Below, one piece after another: positions 55,022 to 63,409 of a stretch of DNA of 64,000 nt. The translations under genes were made by a program, and so were the position numbers. Within the stretch, counting starts at the first letter, position 1. The number at the start of each line of letters is the position of its first letter. This DNA comes from Pseudomonas shahriarae (GTDB taxonomy: Bacteria; Pseudomonadota; Gammaproteobacteria; Pseudomonadales; Pseudomonadaceae), in the NCBI RefSeq assembly GCF_014268455.2, contig NZ_CP077085.1, positions 5,435,001 to 5,499,000 on the forward strand. Reading direction: 5' to 3'. The notes under the pieces were generated by a model. That model saw only the letters and a list, made by a program, of their open reading frames with translations. It ran no database searches and was not told the origin of the DNA.

Positions 55022-55705
55022 ATGTCCAGTTCTCCCCCAAAGCTCCCCGCCAACCCCCTGCCGGATGGCTTTTTCGACCGCGACGCGCAAACGCTCGCGA
55101 AAGATTTGCTGGGCAAAGTCATCCGCCATCGGGTCGGCGAGTTGTGGCTGTCGGCGCGAATTATTGAAACCGAAGCCTATTATTTGGCCGAAAAAGGCAG
55201 CCATGCGTCCCTCGGCTACACAGAAAAGCGTAAGGCTTTGTTTCTGGATGGCGGCCACATCTATATGTACTACGCCCGTGGCGGTGACTCCCTGAACTTC
55301 AGTGCCCAGGGGCCAGGCAATGCCGTGCTGATCAAGTCGGCCTACCCCTGGGTGGATGAGGTATCAGGGCCTGCCAGCCTGGCGCAAATGCTCCTCAACA
55401 ACCCCGACGCCAGCGGCCGTCCGCGCCCGGCCCAGAAGCTTTGCGCCGGGCAAACCCTGCTGTGCAAGGCCCTGGGTTTAAAGGTGCCAATGTGGGACGC
55501 CAAGCGCTTCGACCAGGAGCGGCTGTACGTCGAGGATGTGGGCCTGGCCCCCACGCAGATTATCCAGACCACCCGCCTGGGCATTCCCGGCGGGCGCGAT
55601 GAACACCTGATGTATCGCTTTGTCGATGGCGGCTATGCGCCCTATTGCACACGGAACCCGTTGCGACGCGGCCAGGTCGAAGGCCGCGATTACGTTTTGA
55701 TTTGA
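55022..55705 (+). CDS. DNA-3-methyladenine glycosylase (Mpg/AAG family)
   Basis: 227 residues from ATG 55022; the frame is open to 54977. AAG-family motifs: PDGFFDRDAQTLAKDLLGKV at the N-terminus, IIETEAYYLAEKGSHASLGY (the catalytic Glu and the DNA-contact region), YMYYARGGDSLNFSAQGPGN and VLIKSAYPWVD, ending with RFVDGGYAPYCTRNPLRRGQ. It excises alkylated or deaminated purines. It is a stand-alone gene, divergent from proA across 177 bp. Confidence 0.93.
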   Translation: MSSSPPKLPANPLPDGFFDRDAQTLAKDLLGKVIRHRVGELWLSARIIETEAYYLAEKGSHASLGYTEKRKALFLDGGHIYMYYARGGDSLNFSAQGPGNAVLIKSAYPWVDEVSGPASLAQMLLNNPDASGRPRPAQKLCAGQTLLCKALGLKVPMWDAKRFDQERLYVEDVGLAPTQIIQTTRLGIPGGRDEHLMYRFVDGGYAPYCTRNPLRRGQVEGRDYVLI

Positions 55706-55729
55706 AATATGCCCTGCAGGAATGGGCTT

Positions 55730-55818
55730 ATGGGGGAGCGGGCTTGCTCGCGATAGCATCACCTCGGTCTGTCAGTCATACCGAGTCGCCTGCATCGCGA
55801 GCAAGCCCGCTCCCACAC
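55730..55818. repeat. REP doublet (inverted pair)
   Basis: TGGGGGAGCGGGCTTGCTCG then CGATAGC at 55730 and its inverse TGCATCGCGAGCAAGCCCGC then TCCCACA ending at 55818. It separates the glycosylase gene from the DedA-PAP2 gene. Confidence 0.9.
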
Positions 55819-55864
55819 AAGCTCGCCCCTATAGAGGGACATCACCACTGATGGAGAGGATTGT

Positions 55865-57181
55865 ATGGGCCCATGGCTCGATGGCATTACTGGCTGGCTG
55901 ACCCTTAACCCGCAATGGCTGGCCGCGGCGGTGTTTATCGTCGCCTTTGTGGAATGCCTGGCCATCGCCGGGATTATCGTGCCAGGCACGGTGCTGCTGT
56001 TTGCGATTGCCGCACTGGCCGGCAGCGGCGCGCTGTCCCTGAGTGAAACCCTGCTGCTGGGCTTGCTCGGCGGGCTTTTGGGCGACGGAATTTCCTACTA
56101 CCTGGGCCGGCATTTCCACCAGAACATCCGGCGCCTGCCCGGCTTGCGCCATCATCCCGAGTGGATGGACGGGGCCGAGGCCTACTTCCAGAAGTACGGC
56201 ATCGTCAGCCTGCTGGTAGGACGCTTCATCGGCCCATTGCGCCCCATGCTGCCCATGGTCGCCGGGATGTGTGATATGCCGTTCCCGCGCTTTGCCGCCG
56301 TCAGCGTGCTGGCCGCCACCGGCTGGTCAATCGCCTATCTGTTGCCGGGCTGGGCCGCCGGCGCGGCGTTTCGGTTGCCGCTGCCCGAAGGGTTCTGGCC
56401 CGAGGCCGGGGTGGTTGCCGCGTGCCTGGCCGTGTTGTTCGGCATCGCCCTCAACAGCACCTTGCGCGGCCATCGCCGGGCCACGTTGTGGATGGGCTGC
56501 GCCAGCCTGGCGTTGTTGATCGCGATGTTTATCGGTTATCCGTACCTGAACCATTTTGACCAGGGTTTGATGGCCCTGGTCCAGGAACACCGAGGCCCGG
56601 CGATGGACCGGATCATGGTGATGACCACCCAGTTGGGCGAGTTCAAGAAGATGTTCGTCGCCAGCGCGGTGCTGACCGGCCTGCTGCTGCTGGCGCGACA
56701 ATGGCGCCAGGCGATTTTCGTCGGTGCCACCCTGCTCGGGGCCGCGCTGATCAACACCGGGAGCAAGCTGTTCTTTGCCCGCGGCCGGCCAGAAATCCTC
56801 GTCGACCCGCTGACCAGCTTCAGCATGCCCAGCGGTCACGCCTCTGGCTCGTTTGCGTTCTTCCTCGCGCTGGCGGTGCTGGCCGGTCGCGGCCAACCGA
56901 CCCGCATGCGCCTGGCATGGCTGCTATTGGGCGCCATTCCGGCCGCTGCCATTGCGTTGTCGCGGGTATATCTGGGGGCCCACTGGCCGAGTGATATCCT
57001 CGCCGGCACCTTGCTGGCCATGACGGTCTGCGCCTTCAGCCTGACCTTGAGCCAGCGCCACAGCCTGCTGCCGCCCATGGCGCCGAAGGTATGGTGGTTG
57101 ATCGTGCCGGGGTGCGTGGCGGTCCTGGGGTTCTTTGCCCTGACCGGCACCTCCCATGCCCTGCTGCGCTACGCTTATTGA
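55865..57181 (+). CDS. DedA-PAP2 fusion membrane protein
   Basis: 438 residues, two membrane domains joined in one chain. The N-terminal half is DedA/SNARE-associated: CLAIAGIIVPGTVLLFAIAA, LLGGLLGDGISYYLGRHFHQ, RFIGPLRPMLPMVAGMCDMP and VLAATGWSIAYLLPGWAAGA. The C-terminal half is a PAP2/LpxT-type phosphatase: KLFFARGRPE, FSMPSGHASGSFAFF and SRVYLGAHWPSDILAG, the three catalytic motifs in order. It likely recycles undecaprenyl-type or phospholipid pyrophosphates at the outer face of the membrane, with the DedA part acting as flippase or scaffold. GGAGAGG precedes the ATG. Confidence 0.92.
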   Translation: MGPWLDGITGWLTLNPQWLAAAVFIVAFVECLAIAGIIVPGTVLLFAIAALAGSGALSLSETLLLGLLGGLLGDGISYYLGRHFHQNIRRLPGLRHHPEWMDGAEAYFQKYGIVSLLVGRFIGPLRPMLPMVAGMCDMPFPRFAAVSVLAATGWSIAYLLPGWAAGAAFRLPLPEGFWPEAGVVAACLAVLFGIALNSTLRGHRRATLWMGCASLALLIAMFIGYPYLNHFDQGLMALVQEHRGPAMDRIMVMTTQLGEFKKMFVASAVLTGLLLLARQWRQAIFVGATLLGAALINTGSKLFFARGRPEILVDPLTSFSMPSGHASGSFAFFLALAVLAGRGQPTRMRLAWLLLGAIPAAAIALSRVYLGAHWPSDILAGTLLAMTVCAFSLTLSQRHSLLPPMAPKVWWLIVPGCVAVLGFFALTGTSHALLRYAY

Positions 57182-57182
57182 G

Positions 57183-57389
57183 CTAGGCCGGGCCGACCCA
57201 GTCCACGGGAGCGTGACGCCGTTCGGCGCAGCGCTCCCGGCGCTCCAGCAACATTTCATCGGCAATTTCGGCAGCCCGCTCGGCAATGTATTCGGGGCCG
57301 CGATCGCGGGCCTGCTGAATCACTTGCGCGGTCACACTGACAAAAAATGCGTCCCAGACCAGTTGCTCCGATGGCGATAATCGAATCAT
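57183..57389 (-). CDS. Small acidic/helical protein of unknown function
   Basis: 68 residues from ATG 57389, chosen over ATG 57395 because AGGGA is at a proper distance. The sequence is helical and charged: LSPSEQLVWDAFFVSVTAQV, then QQARDRGPEYIAERAAEIAD and MLLERRERCAERRHAPVDW. No signal peptide or membrane segment. It ends 2 bp from the stop of the convergent DedA-PAP2 gene. I cannot assign a function. Confidence 0.6.
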   Translation of the reverse strand: MIRLSPSEQLVWDAFFVSVTAQVIQQARDRGPEYIAERAAEIADEMLLERRERCAERRHAPVDWVGPA

Positions 57390-57496
57390 GTTCATTCCCT
57401 GATAGTGGTGGCGGAGCCTCCACTATTTCAGGCGATGGGCACGCGGCAACGATGAAAAATCCGAAGCGGTCACGGATTATTCCGAGATAACGGCAC

Positions 57497-58087
57497 TCAA
57501 GCGAACAGCTCGCCCTGCAATTCATCCAGCAGCACCTGAATCGCATCCAGGCGCAGCACCGGATCGTCGAGCTGCAGCAGCTCGATCTTGTCGGCGTCGG
57601 TAAACGGCAACAGGTAGGCCAGGCGGTTGCCCAGTTCCTGCTGCCCGTGCACGTCGGCGCCCATATCCAGTGAGGCGACCATCGGATGCTCGGCCAATGC
57701 CTGCAGCAGGGCCAACAGGTCGGCGTCTTCCTCATCCAACGGGCGCTCGGGCTGCTCTTGCAGCCACTCGACATCGGCGACCAGTAGTTGATCGCGCTGG
57801 ACCTGCGCCTCCCGCACCCGAAACCTGCGCCCACCCTCGACACGGATCCCCAGCAGGCCATTGTCCTGCTGCTTGAAATCCCGAATCAGCGCTTCGCACC
57901 CCATCAATGCATAGCCGTCCGGCGCGAGACCGACTTCCTGGCCATCGAGGATGCACACCACGCCAAAGCCTTCGCCCTTTTTCATACAGCGACTGATCAT
58001 GTCCAGGTAGCGCGCCTCGAACAGCTGCAGGTCGAGTGTGCAACCTGGAAACAGCACAGTATTGAGAGGGAACAGCGCCAGACTCAT
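57497..58087 (-). CDS. LON peptidase substrate-binding (N-terminal Lon-like) domain protein
   Basis: 196 residues: only the Lon N-terminal substrate-binding domain, without ATPase or protease parts. It begins SLALFPLNTVLFPGCTLDLQ and LFEARYLDMISRCMKKGEGF, then GVVCILDGQEVGLAPDG and RVEGGRRFRVREAQVQRDQL. In bacteria such stand-alone proteins are of uncertain role. AAGGAACG precedes the ATG at 58087. It lies 21 bp after lrgB in the same direction and may be in that unit. Confidence 0.88.
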   Translation of the reverse strand: MSLALFPLNTVLFPGCTLDLQLFEARYLDMISRCMKKGEGFGVVCILDGQEVGLAPDGYALMGCEALIRDFKQQDNGLLGIRVEGGRRFRVREAQVQRDQLLVADVEWLQEQPERPLDEEDADLLALLQALAEHPMVASLDMGADVHGQQELGNRLAYLLPFTDADKIELLQLDDPVLRLDAIQVLLDELQGELFA

Positions 58088-58108
58088 AAAGCGTTCCTTA
58101 AACCCGAC

Positions 58109-58825
58109 TTAAATCGCCAAAGACACGGCCAATGGCAGGAATACTGCCGTAGCCACGCCCATCAAACTCATCGCCAATGCCGCAAAGGCGCCACACTCCT
58201 CGCTTTCCTGCAAGGCCACCGAGGTGCCGACCGCGTGGGCGGTCATGCCCAGGGCCATGCCCCGCGCCTCCGGGGTGTGCACGCCCAGATACGACAGAAA
58301 GGCCGGCCCGATCATCGCCCCGATGACCCCGGTGATCAGCACGAACACCGCCGCCAGTGCCGCGACGCCGCCGATCTGCTCGGCCACCAGCATGGCGATG
58401 GGCGAGGTCACCGACTTGGGCGCCATGGTCATCAGCACCATGTGTTCGGCGCCAAACCACCAACCCAGCCCAATGCACAGGCCAGTGGCAAACACGCCCC
58501 CCACCACCAGCGTAGTAAAAATCGGCCAGAACAACTGGCGAATCCGTCGCAGGTTCAGGTACAGCGGCACCGCCAGTGCCACGGTGGCCGGGCCCAGCAG
58601 GATGCTCATGATCTCGGTACTTTTGCGGTATTCGACATAGGTCAGGCCGCACCCCAGCAACACGCCGATCACCAGCAACATCGAGACCAGCACCGGTTGC
58701 AGGAAGATCCAGCGAGTTTTCTCGAACCCCGCCAGCACCAGTTGATAGGCGCCCAGGGTAATGCCGATGCCAAACAAGGGATGGTGGATCACCGCAGCCC
58801 ACGCGCCCTGCCAATCGAAGGTCAT
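58109..58825 (-). CDS. lrgB: LrgB/CidB-family inner-membrane protein
   Basis: 238 residues, multi-helix. Signature stretches: LFGIGITLGAYQLVLAGFE, IMSILLGPATVALAVPLYLN, MTMAPKSVTSPIAMLVAEQI and EARGMALGMTAHAVGTSVAL. Together with the LrgA-type protein encoded just upstream it forms a holin-like pair; related pairs export metabolites (glycolate/pyruvate) or influence autolysis. Its ATG overlaps the lrgA stop (ATGA, 58822-58825). Confidence 0.92.
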   Translation of the reverse strand: MTFDWQGAWAAVIHHPLFGIGITLGAYQLVLAGFEKTRWIFLQPVLVSMLLVIGVLLGCGLTYVEYRKSTEIMSILLGPATVALAVPLYLNLRRIRQLFWPIFTTLVVGGVFATGLCIGLGWWFGAEHMVLMTMAPKSVTSPIAMLVAEQIGGVAALAAVFVLITGVIGAMIGPAFLSYLGVHTPEARGMALGMTAHAVGTSVALQESEECGAFAALAMSLMGVATAVFLPLAVSLAI

Positions 58826-59184
58826 TGCCCCTCCTCCCGCTGTGCCTGGCGCTTGACCAGCTTTTGCATGAGCACGCCGACAAAGGCCATGGCAATCACC
58901 AGCGACAACACCAGCGCCCCGACGATGGCCCAGAAGTCGGCGGCAATGTCCTTGGCATACACCATCACCCCCACTGCCGGCGGCACCAGCAGCAACGGCA
59001 GGTAACGCAACAGGCTGCCGGCCGCCAGGCTCAGTGGCTCACCGACCTCGCCGCGCCACACCAGATACGCCAGCAGCAACAGCAGGCCGACAATCGGCCC
59101 CGGCAAAACCGGCAGGAACAAGTGATTGATTGCCGTGCCCAGCAATTGAAACAACACCAGCCATGTCAAACCGCGTAACAACAT
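58822..59184 (-). CDS. lrgA: LrgA/CidA-family membrane protein
   Basis: 120 residues, four helices. Motifs LRGLTWLVLFQLLGTAINHL, LPVLPGPIVGLLLLLAYLVW (the LrgA GPI-type loop) and PLLLVPPAVGVMVYAKDIAA. Small and holin-like in size. GGGGGAG precedes the ATG. It is translated before and coupled to lrgB. Known pairs take part in cell lysis control or carboxylate export; the role in Pseudomonas is not settled. Confidence 0.92.
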   Translation of the reverse strand: MLLRGLTWLVLFQLLGTAINHLFLPVLPGPIVGLLLLLAYLVWRGEVGEPLSLAAGSLLRYLPLLLVPPAVGVMVYAKDIAADFWAIVGALVLSLVIAMAFVGVLMQKLVKRQAQREEGQ

Positions 59185-59391
59185 GGGTTTTTCTCCCCCA
59201 AAAGCCCGTGGGCATTATAAGCACGCCGCTCCTATGAACAGGCATTCGCCAAAAGCATGGTGGGTTGACCGGGCCATTTGCCCATGATGATCTACATTGG
59301 TTCTCTGCAAACCACCTAAAACAACAACCCCCTGCCGGCGCCAGCGTGCCCGTGCCGCCAGGGAGAGATAGATGAACCAAGGAGAGTCGCA

Positions 59392-59847
59392 ATGCCCTTT
59401 GTACCTGTAGCGCAACTCAATGAATATGTCGGCAAGGAACTGGGACGTTCCGCATGGCTCACCATCGACCAGGAGCGTATCAACCTGTTCGCGGAAGCGA
59501 CCGGCGATTTTCAGTTCATCCACGTCGACCCGGTAAAAGCCGCCCAGACTCCGTTTGGCAGCACCATCGCCCATGGCTTTCTGTCGCTGTCGCTGATCCC
59601 CAAATTGATCGAAGACATCCTGATCATGCCCGAGGGTTTGAAGATGGCGGTCAACTACGGCCTGGACAGCGTGCGCTTTATCCAGCCGGTGAAAGTCAAC
59701 TCCAAGGTACGCCTGGCGGTGACCCTCACCGACGCCACCGAGAAAAAGCCTGGCCAGTGGCTGCTCAAGGCCAGCTGCACCCTGGAAATCGACGGCCAGG
59801 AAAAACCGGCCTACATCGCCGAGTCGCTGTCACTGTGCTTCGTCTGA
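59392..59847 (+). CDS. MaoC-type (R)-specific enoyl-CoA hydratase-like protein
   Basis: 151 residues, a single hot-dog domain with the hydratase-2 motif INLFAEATGDFQFIHVDPVK (catalytic Asp/His) and GSTIAHGFLSLSLIPKLIED. Such enzymes hydrate trans-2-enoyl-CoA to (R)-3-hydroxyacyl-CoA, a supply step for polyhydroxyalkanoate or fatty-acid metabolism. AAGGAG precedes the ATG. A degenerate REP follows at 59854. Confidence 0.9.
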   Translation: MPFVPVAQLNEYVGKELGRSAWLTIDQERINLFAEATGDFQFIHVDPVKAAQTPFGSTIAHGFLSLSLIPKLIEDILIMPEGLKMAVNYGLDSVRFIQPVKVNSKVRLAVTLTDATEKKPGQWLLKASCTLEIDGQEKPAYIAESLSLCFV

Positions 59848-59853
59848 CACACC

Positions 59854-59908
59854 TGTAGGAGCCGGCCTGCCGGCGATAGCGCCAGCAGCCGCGCCATCGC
59901 CGACAAGT
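59854..59908. repeat. Degenerate REP element
   Basis: CTGTAGGAGCCGGCCTGCCG then GCGATAGCGC at 59854 and a poor inverse GCGCCATCGCCGACAAGTCC to 59908. Confidence 0.6.
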
Positions 59909-59985
59909 CCTTATTCGCACACAGACCACTAGGTATAGCTTCCCCCGCTGCGGCATACTCGGCGCTCAATTACCCGGATCCCGCT

Positions 59986-61704
59986 ATGCGCCCACTCGTC
60001 CCCCTTGCTCTCGCCTTGTTGCTCACCGCTTGCGGCGACGGCGAATCCCTGTTGCCGCCCGATGCCCGGCTGCCGGACGGTGGGCGTTATCGCGGGGATG
60101 TAGTCGATGGGCTGCTGCAAGGCCAGGGCCGGGTGGACTACCCCAACGGCAGTTGGTACGCCGGGCAATTCGACAAAGGCCAATGGCACGGCCAGGGCGA
60201 ATGGCATGGCAGCAATGGCGAGGTTTATAAAGGCCAGTTCCAGCAGGGCCTGTTCGATGGCCAGGGCACCCTGACCACGGCGGCCAACACCTACGTCGGC
60301 GGCTTCAAGCAAGGCCGGCGCAACGGCGAAGGCACCCTCAAAGAGGGGCAAATGACCTATCGCGGCGAATTCAAAGACGACCAATACTCCGGCCTCGGCC
60401 GCCTGGAACTGCCCGACGGCAGCCAGTACCAGGGCCAATTTGCCCACGGCAAGCCCAACGGCGAAGGCCAGCGCAACGACGACAGCGGCAACCAGTTCAG
60501 CGGCCGTTTCGTCAATGGCCAACTGGAAGGCAACGGTACCTTCAACAGCGCCGAAGGCGACATGTACGTCGGCCACTTCAAGCAGAACCAACTCAACGGC
60601 AAGGGTCGTTACGAAAACGCCGACGGCGACGTGTGGACCGGTGAGTTCCGCGAAGGCGCCCTGAGCGGCAAGGGTGAGCTGACCGGCGTGGACGGCAGCC
60701 ATTACATCGGGTACTTCAGTGACTGGCGCTTTACCGGTGAGGGGCGCCTGAACCTCAGCGATGGCAGCTTCTACATCGGCGGCTTCGACAACGACAGCTA
60801 TCACGGCCAAGGCACCCTGGTACTCACCGATGGCACGGTGCAAGCAGGGACCTGGGCCAACGGCCTGCGCGTACGCGATGCCGACGGCAAGCTGTTGCCC
60901 GACACCCTGGAAGTCGGGGTGCTGGCCCAGGGCCGCTTGCTCGACGACGCCCTCGCCGCCGTGCCGGCATCCACCCCGGCTGTCGAGCTGTACAGCCTGG
61001 TGGTGGCCGGTGACGGCAAGCAAAGCGTATTCCTGCGCGAGGCCGACTACGTCAGCAACCTACTGAGCAGCCGCTTCGGCGCCCGCGGGCAGATCCGCCT
61101 GGTCAACCACCGCGACCATATCGCCTACCGCCCGATGGCGACCCGCGAAAGCCTGCGCCGCGCCGTGCAGACCCTGGCCGAGCGCGCCGGCCCCGAAGAC
61201 CTGGTGTTTATCTACCTGACCAGCCACGGCACCCACGAACATCAACTGGTGCTCGACCAACCGCGCATGGAGCTGGCCGACCTGCCGAGCGACGAGCTGG
61301 CGGCGGTGATGGCGCCGCTGAAAAACCGCGACAAAGTCATCGTGATTTCCGCCTGCTACTCCGGCGGTTTCATCCCGGCGCTCAAGGATGAACACACCCT
61401 GATCATGACCGCCTCCCGCGCCGACCGCGTGTCGTTTGGCTGCTCGGAAGAAGCCGACTTCACCTACTTTGGCGACGCCCTGTTCGCCCAGGCCCTGACC
61501 CAGACCGACGATTTGCTGCACGCCTTCAAGCTGGCCCAACGGCATGTGACCGAACGGGAAATGGCGGACAACTTCGAAGCCTCCGAACCACAGATCTGGG
61601 CCCCCAAGAGTGTGATCGCCCGTTGGCAACAATTACGTAAACAGCAGGCACGAAAGGCGCTGGAAAGCGTCTCTATCAATAGCAAGGAAGCAAAGAGCAA
61701 CTAA
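59986..61704 (+). CDS. Lipoprotein with MORN repeats and a caspase-like C13 peptidase domain
   Basis: 572 residues. Lipoprotein signal VPLALALLLTACGDGES (lipobox LTAC, Cys16). About eleven MORN repeats follow from about residue 30 to 300, each like GQFDKGQWHGQGEW or GEFKDDQYSGLGRL. The C-terminal part (about 325-535) is a C13/legumain-type cysteine peptidase: FIYLTSHGTHE (His414) and VIVISACYSGGFIPAL (Cys457), the His-Cys dyad of the CD clan. MORN repeats usually bind lipid or protein, so this looks like a membrane-tethered surface or periplasmic processing protease. The start is ATG 59986; no clear Shine-Dalgarno sequence. Confidence 0.9.
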   Translation: MRPLVPLALALLLTACGDGESLLPPDARLPDGGRYRGDVVDGLLQGQGRVDYPNGSWYAGQFDKGQWHGQGEWHGSNGEVYKGQFQQGLFDGQGTLTTAANTYVGGFKQGRRNGEGTLKEGQMTYRGEFKDDQYSGLGRLELPDGSQYQGQFAHGKPNGEGQRNDDSGNQFSGRFVNGQLEGNGTFNSAEGDMYVGHFKQNQLNGKGRYENADGDVWTGEFREGALSGKGELTGVDGSHYIGYFSDWRFTGEGRLNLSDGSFYIGGFDNDSYHGQGTLVLTDGTVQAGTWANGLRVRDADGKLLPDTLEVGVLAQGRLLDDALAAVPASTPAVELYSLVVAGDGKQSVFLREADYVSNLLSSRFGARGQIRLVNHRDHIAYRPMATRESLRRAVQTLAERAGPEDLVFIYLTSHGTHEHQLVLDQPRMELADLPSDELAAVMAPLKNRDKVIVISACYSGGFIPALKDEHTLIMTASRADRVSFGCSEEADFTYFGDALFAQALTQTDDLLHAFKLAQRHVTEREMADNFEASEPQIWAPKSVIARWQQLRKQQARKALESVSINSKEAKSN

Positions 61705-61733
61705 GCTGAAACTGTATCAAGGGGGGAAACACT

Positions 61734-62375
61734 ATGTACTTGACGCCTCAGCATATATTGCTTGCCGGAGCCTCGGGCTTGACCGGGGAACATCTGCTGG
61801 ACCGCCTGCTCAACGAGCCTACCGTCACCCGCGTATTGGCGCCCAGCCGCCGGCCACTGGCCGAACACCCGCGCCTGGAAAACCTGGTCGGCGACCCCAG
61901 CACATTGCTGCCACAACTGAGCGGCCGGGTCGACCTGGCCTTCTGCTGCCTGGGCACCACGCTTAAGCAGGCAGGTTCCGAGCAGGCGTTCCGCGCCGTA
62001 GACCTGGACCTGGTGGTGGCGTTCGGCAAGCGCGCCCGGGAGATGGGTGCACGGCATCTGATCGTGATCAGCGCGATAGGCGCCGACCCCAAATCCTCGG
62101 TGTTCTATAACCGGGTCAAGGGTGAGATGGAGCAGGCCTTGCAGGCTCAGGGCTGGCCACAACTGACCATCGTGCGGCCCTCGCTGCTACTGGGCGAGCG
62201 CCTGGAGACACGCTTGGCGGAGAAACTCGCAGGGCCGTTGTCGCGGCTGATTCCCGGCAAGTATCGTGGCATCGAAGTGTGCGAGCTGGCCCGGGCCATG
62301 TGGCGCCTGGCCCTGGAGGAGCAGGACGGGGTGCGGATTGTCGAGTCGGATGAGTTGCGTAAGCTCGGCAAGTGA
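61734..62375 (+). CDS. NAD(P)-binding Rossmann-fold oxidoreductase (HTATIP2-like)
   Basis: 213 residues of an atypical short-chain-dehydrogenase-like fold: [20 protein letters not shown] (GxxGxxG), [57 protein letters not shown] with the Tyr-x3-Lys like YNRVKGEME, and [19 protein letters not shown]. Relatives of this HTATIP2/NmrA-type group have varied roles. AAGGGG precedes the ATG. It lies 29 bp after the C13 gene, possibly in the same unit. Confidence 0.88.
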   Translation: MYLTPQHILLAGASGLTGEHLLDRLLNEPTVTRVLAPSRRPLAEHPRLENLVGDPSTLLPQLSGRVDLAFCCLGTTLKQAGSEQAFRAVDLDLVVAFGKRAREMGARHLIVISAIGADPKSSVFYNRVKGEMEQALQAQGWPQLTIVRPSLLLGERLETRLAEKLAGPLSRLIPGKYRGIEVCELARAMWRLALEEQDGVRIVESDELRKLGK

Positions 62376-62389
62376 ATCTGCGGTGACCG

Positions 62390-62480
62390 GGCGGGCCTCA
62401 TCGCGGGCAAGCCCGGCTCCCCCATGAATGCATTCACCGATCAAATGGGGGAGCTGGCTTGCCTGCGATGGGGCCCGCCC
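62390..62480. repeat. Outward-facing REP pair inside an imperfect palindrome
   Basis: TCATCGCGGGCAAGCCCGGC then TCCCCCAT near 62398 and ATGGGGGAGCTGGCTTGCCT then GCGATG ending about 62470. The outer sequences GGGCGGGCC (62391) and GGGCCCGCCC (62471) extend the pairing. The order of arms is the opposite of the other doublets in this window. Confidence 0.75.
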
Positions 62481-62502
62481 AGACCACAACTATCGCTACA
62501 GG

Positions 62503-62787
62503 CTACAACCCACCCGTCGCATTAAACCCAACCCCCAATACCGTCAACGCCGACAGCGGCAACAGCAGCGTGTCGAGCAGCGCGCTGGCCGGCAGGTCGA
62601 GGCCCGGGTAGCTCGGCGCTTCGGCGCCAAAACGGTCCATGGCACAGCAACCACCCTGCATCGCATACAGATCCAGGCGCGTGCCCGCATACACCACCGG
62701 CGCACCGGGTTTCGCCGCATCCAGGGTGCGTACGGTGGCGCAGCCTGCCAGTTGCAGGCCCAGCACGATCAGCAGGACTTTATTCAT
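62503..62787 (-). CDS. YceK/YidQ-type small lipoprotein
   Basis: 94 residues. Signal [20 protein letters not shown] (lipobox LAGC, Cys16), then [40 protein letters not shown]. This matches the DUF1375/YceK-YidQ group: short outer-membrane lipoproteins of unknown function. Its ATG lies inside the end of ubiX (8-bp overlap), so translation is probably coupled. Confidence 0.85.
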   Translation of the reverse strand: MNKVLLIVLGLQLAGCATVRTLDAAKPGAPVVYAGTRLDLYAMQGGCCAMDRFGAEAPSYPGLDLPASALLDTLLLPLSALTVLGVGFNATGGL

Positions 62788-63409
62788 CGCTGCTCAAATG
62801 ATGCTCACCCCAGCGCGGCAACATGTCCTGGGGGATGTTCAGCAAGTTGAGAATCCGTGCCACCACGAAATCCACCAGGTCATCAATGGTCTGCGGCTGG
62901 TGATAAAAGCCCGGCGACGCCGGCAGGATGGTCACGCCCATATTCGACAGTTTGAGCATGTGCTCCAGGTGAATGCTCGAATACGGCGCCTCGCGCGGCA
63001 CCAGGATCAACTGGCGGCGCTCCTTCAAGGTCACGTCCGCCGCGCGCTCGATCAGATTGTTGCAGGCACCGGTGGCGATCGCCGACAGGGTGCCGGTGGA
63101 ACACGGCACCACCACCATTGCCGCCGGCGCACCGGAGCCGGAGGCCACGGGCGACATCCAGTCTTCCTTGCCATAGACCTTGATCTGCCCCGCCGCCGCA
63201 CCGGTGTATTCGGTCAGGAAGGCCTGCATCATCTGCACCTTGGGCGGCAGCGAGACGTCAGTCTCGGTGGCCATCACCAATTGCGCAGCCTTGGAAATCA
63301 GGAAATGCACCTCGCGGTCTTCGCGCACCAGGCAATCGAGCAAACGCAAGCCATAGGGCGCGCCGGAGGCGCCGGTCATCGCCAGGGTGATGCGCTCCGG
63401 CCCGCTCAT
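62780..63409 (-). CDS. ubiX: Flavin prenyltransferase UbiX
   Basis: 209 residues from ATG 63409. UbiX motifs: [20 protein letters not shown] (FMN phosphate), [57 protein letters not shown] and [20 protein letters not shown]. It makes prenylated FMN for the UbiD decarboxylase in ubiquinone synthesis. The ATG overlaps the mpl stop (ATGA at 63406-63409). Confidence 0.95.
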   Translation of the reverse strand: MSGPERITLAMTGASGAPYGLRLLDCLVREDREVHFLISKAAQLVMATETDVSLPPKVQMMQAFLTEYTGAAAGQIKVYGKEDWMSPVASGSGAPAAMVVVPCSTGTLSAIATGACNNLIERAADVTLKERRQLILVPREAPYSSIHLEHMLKLSNMGVTILPASPGFYHQPQTIDDLVDFVVARILNLLNIPQDMLPRWGEHHLSSDE

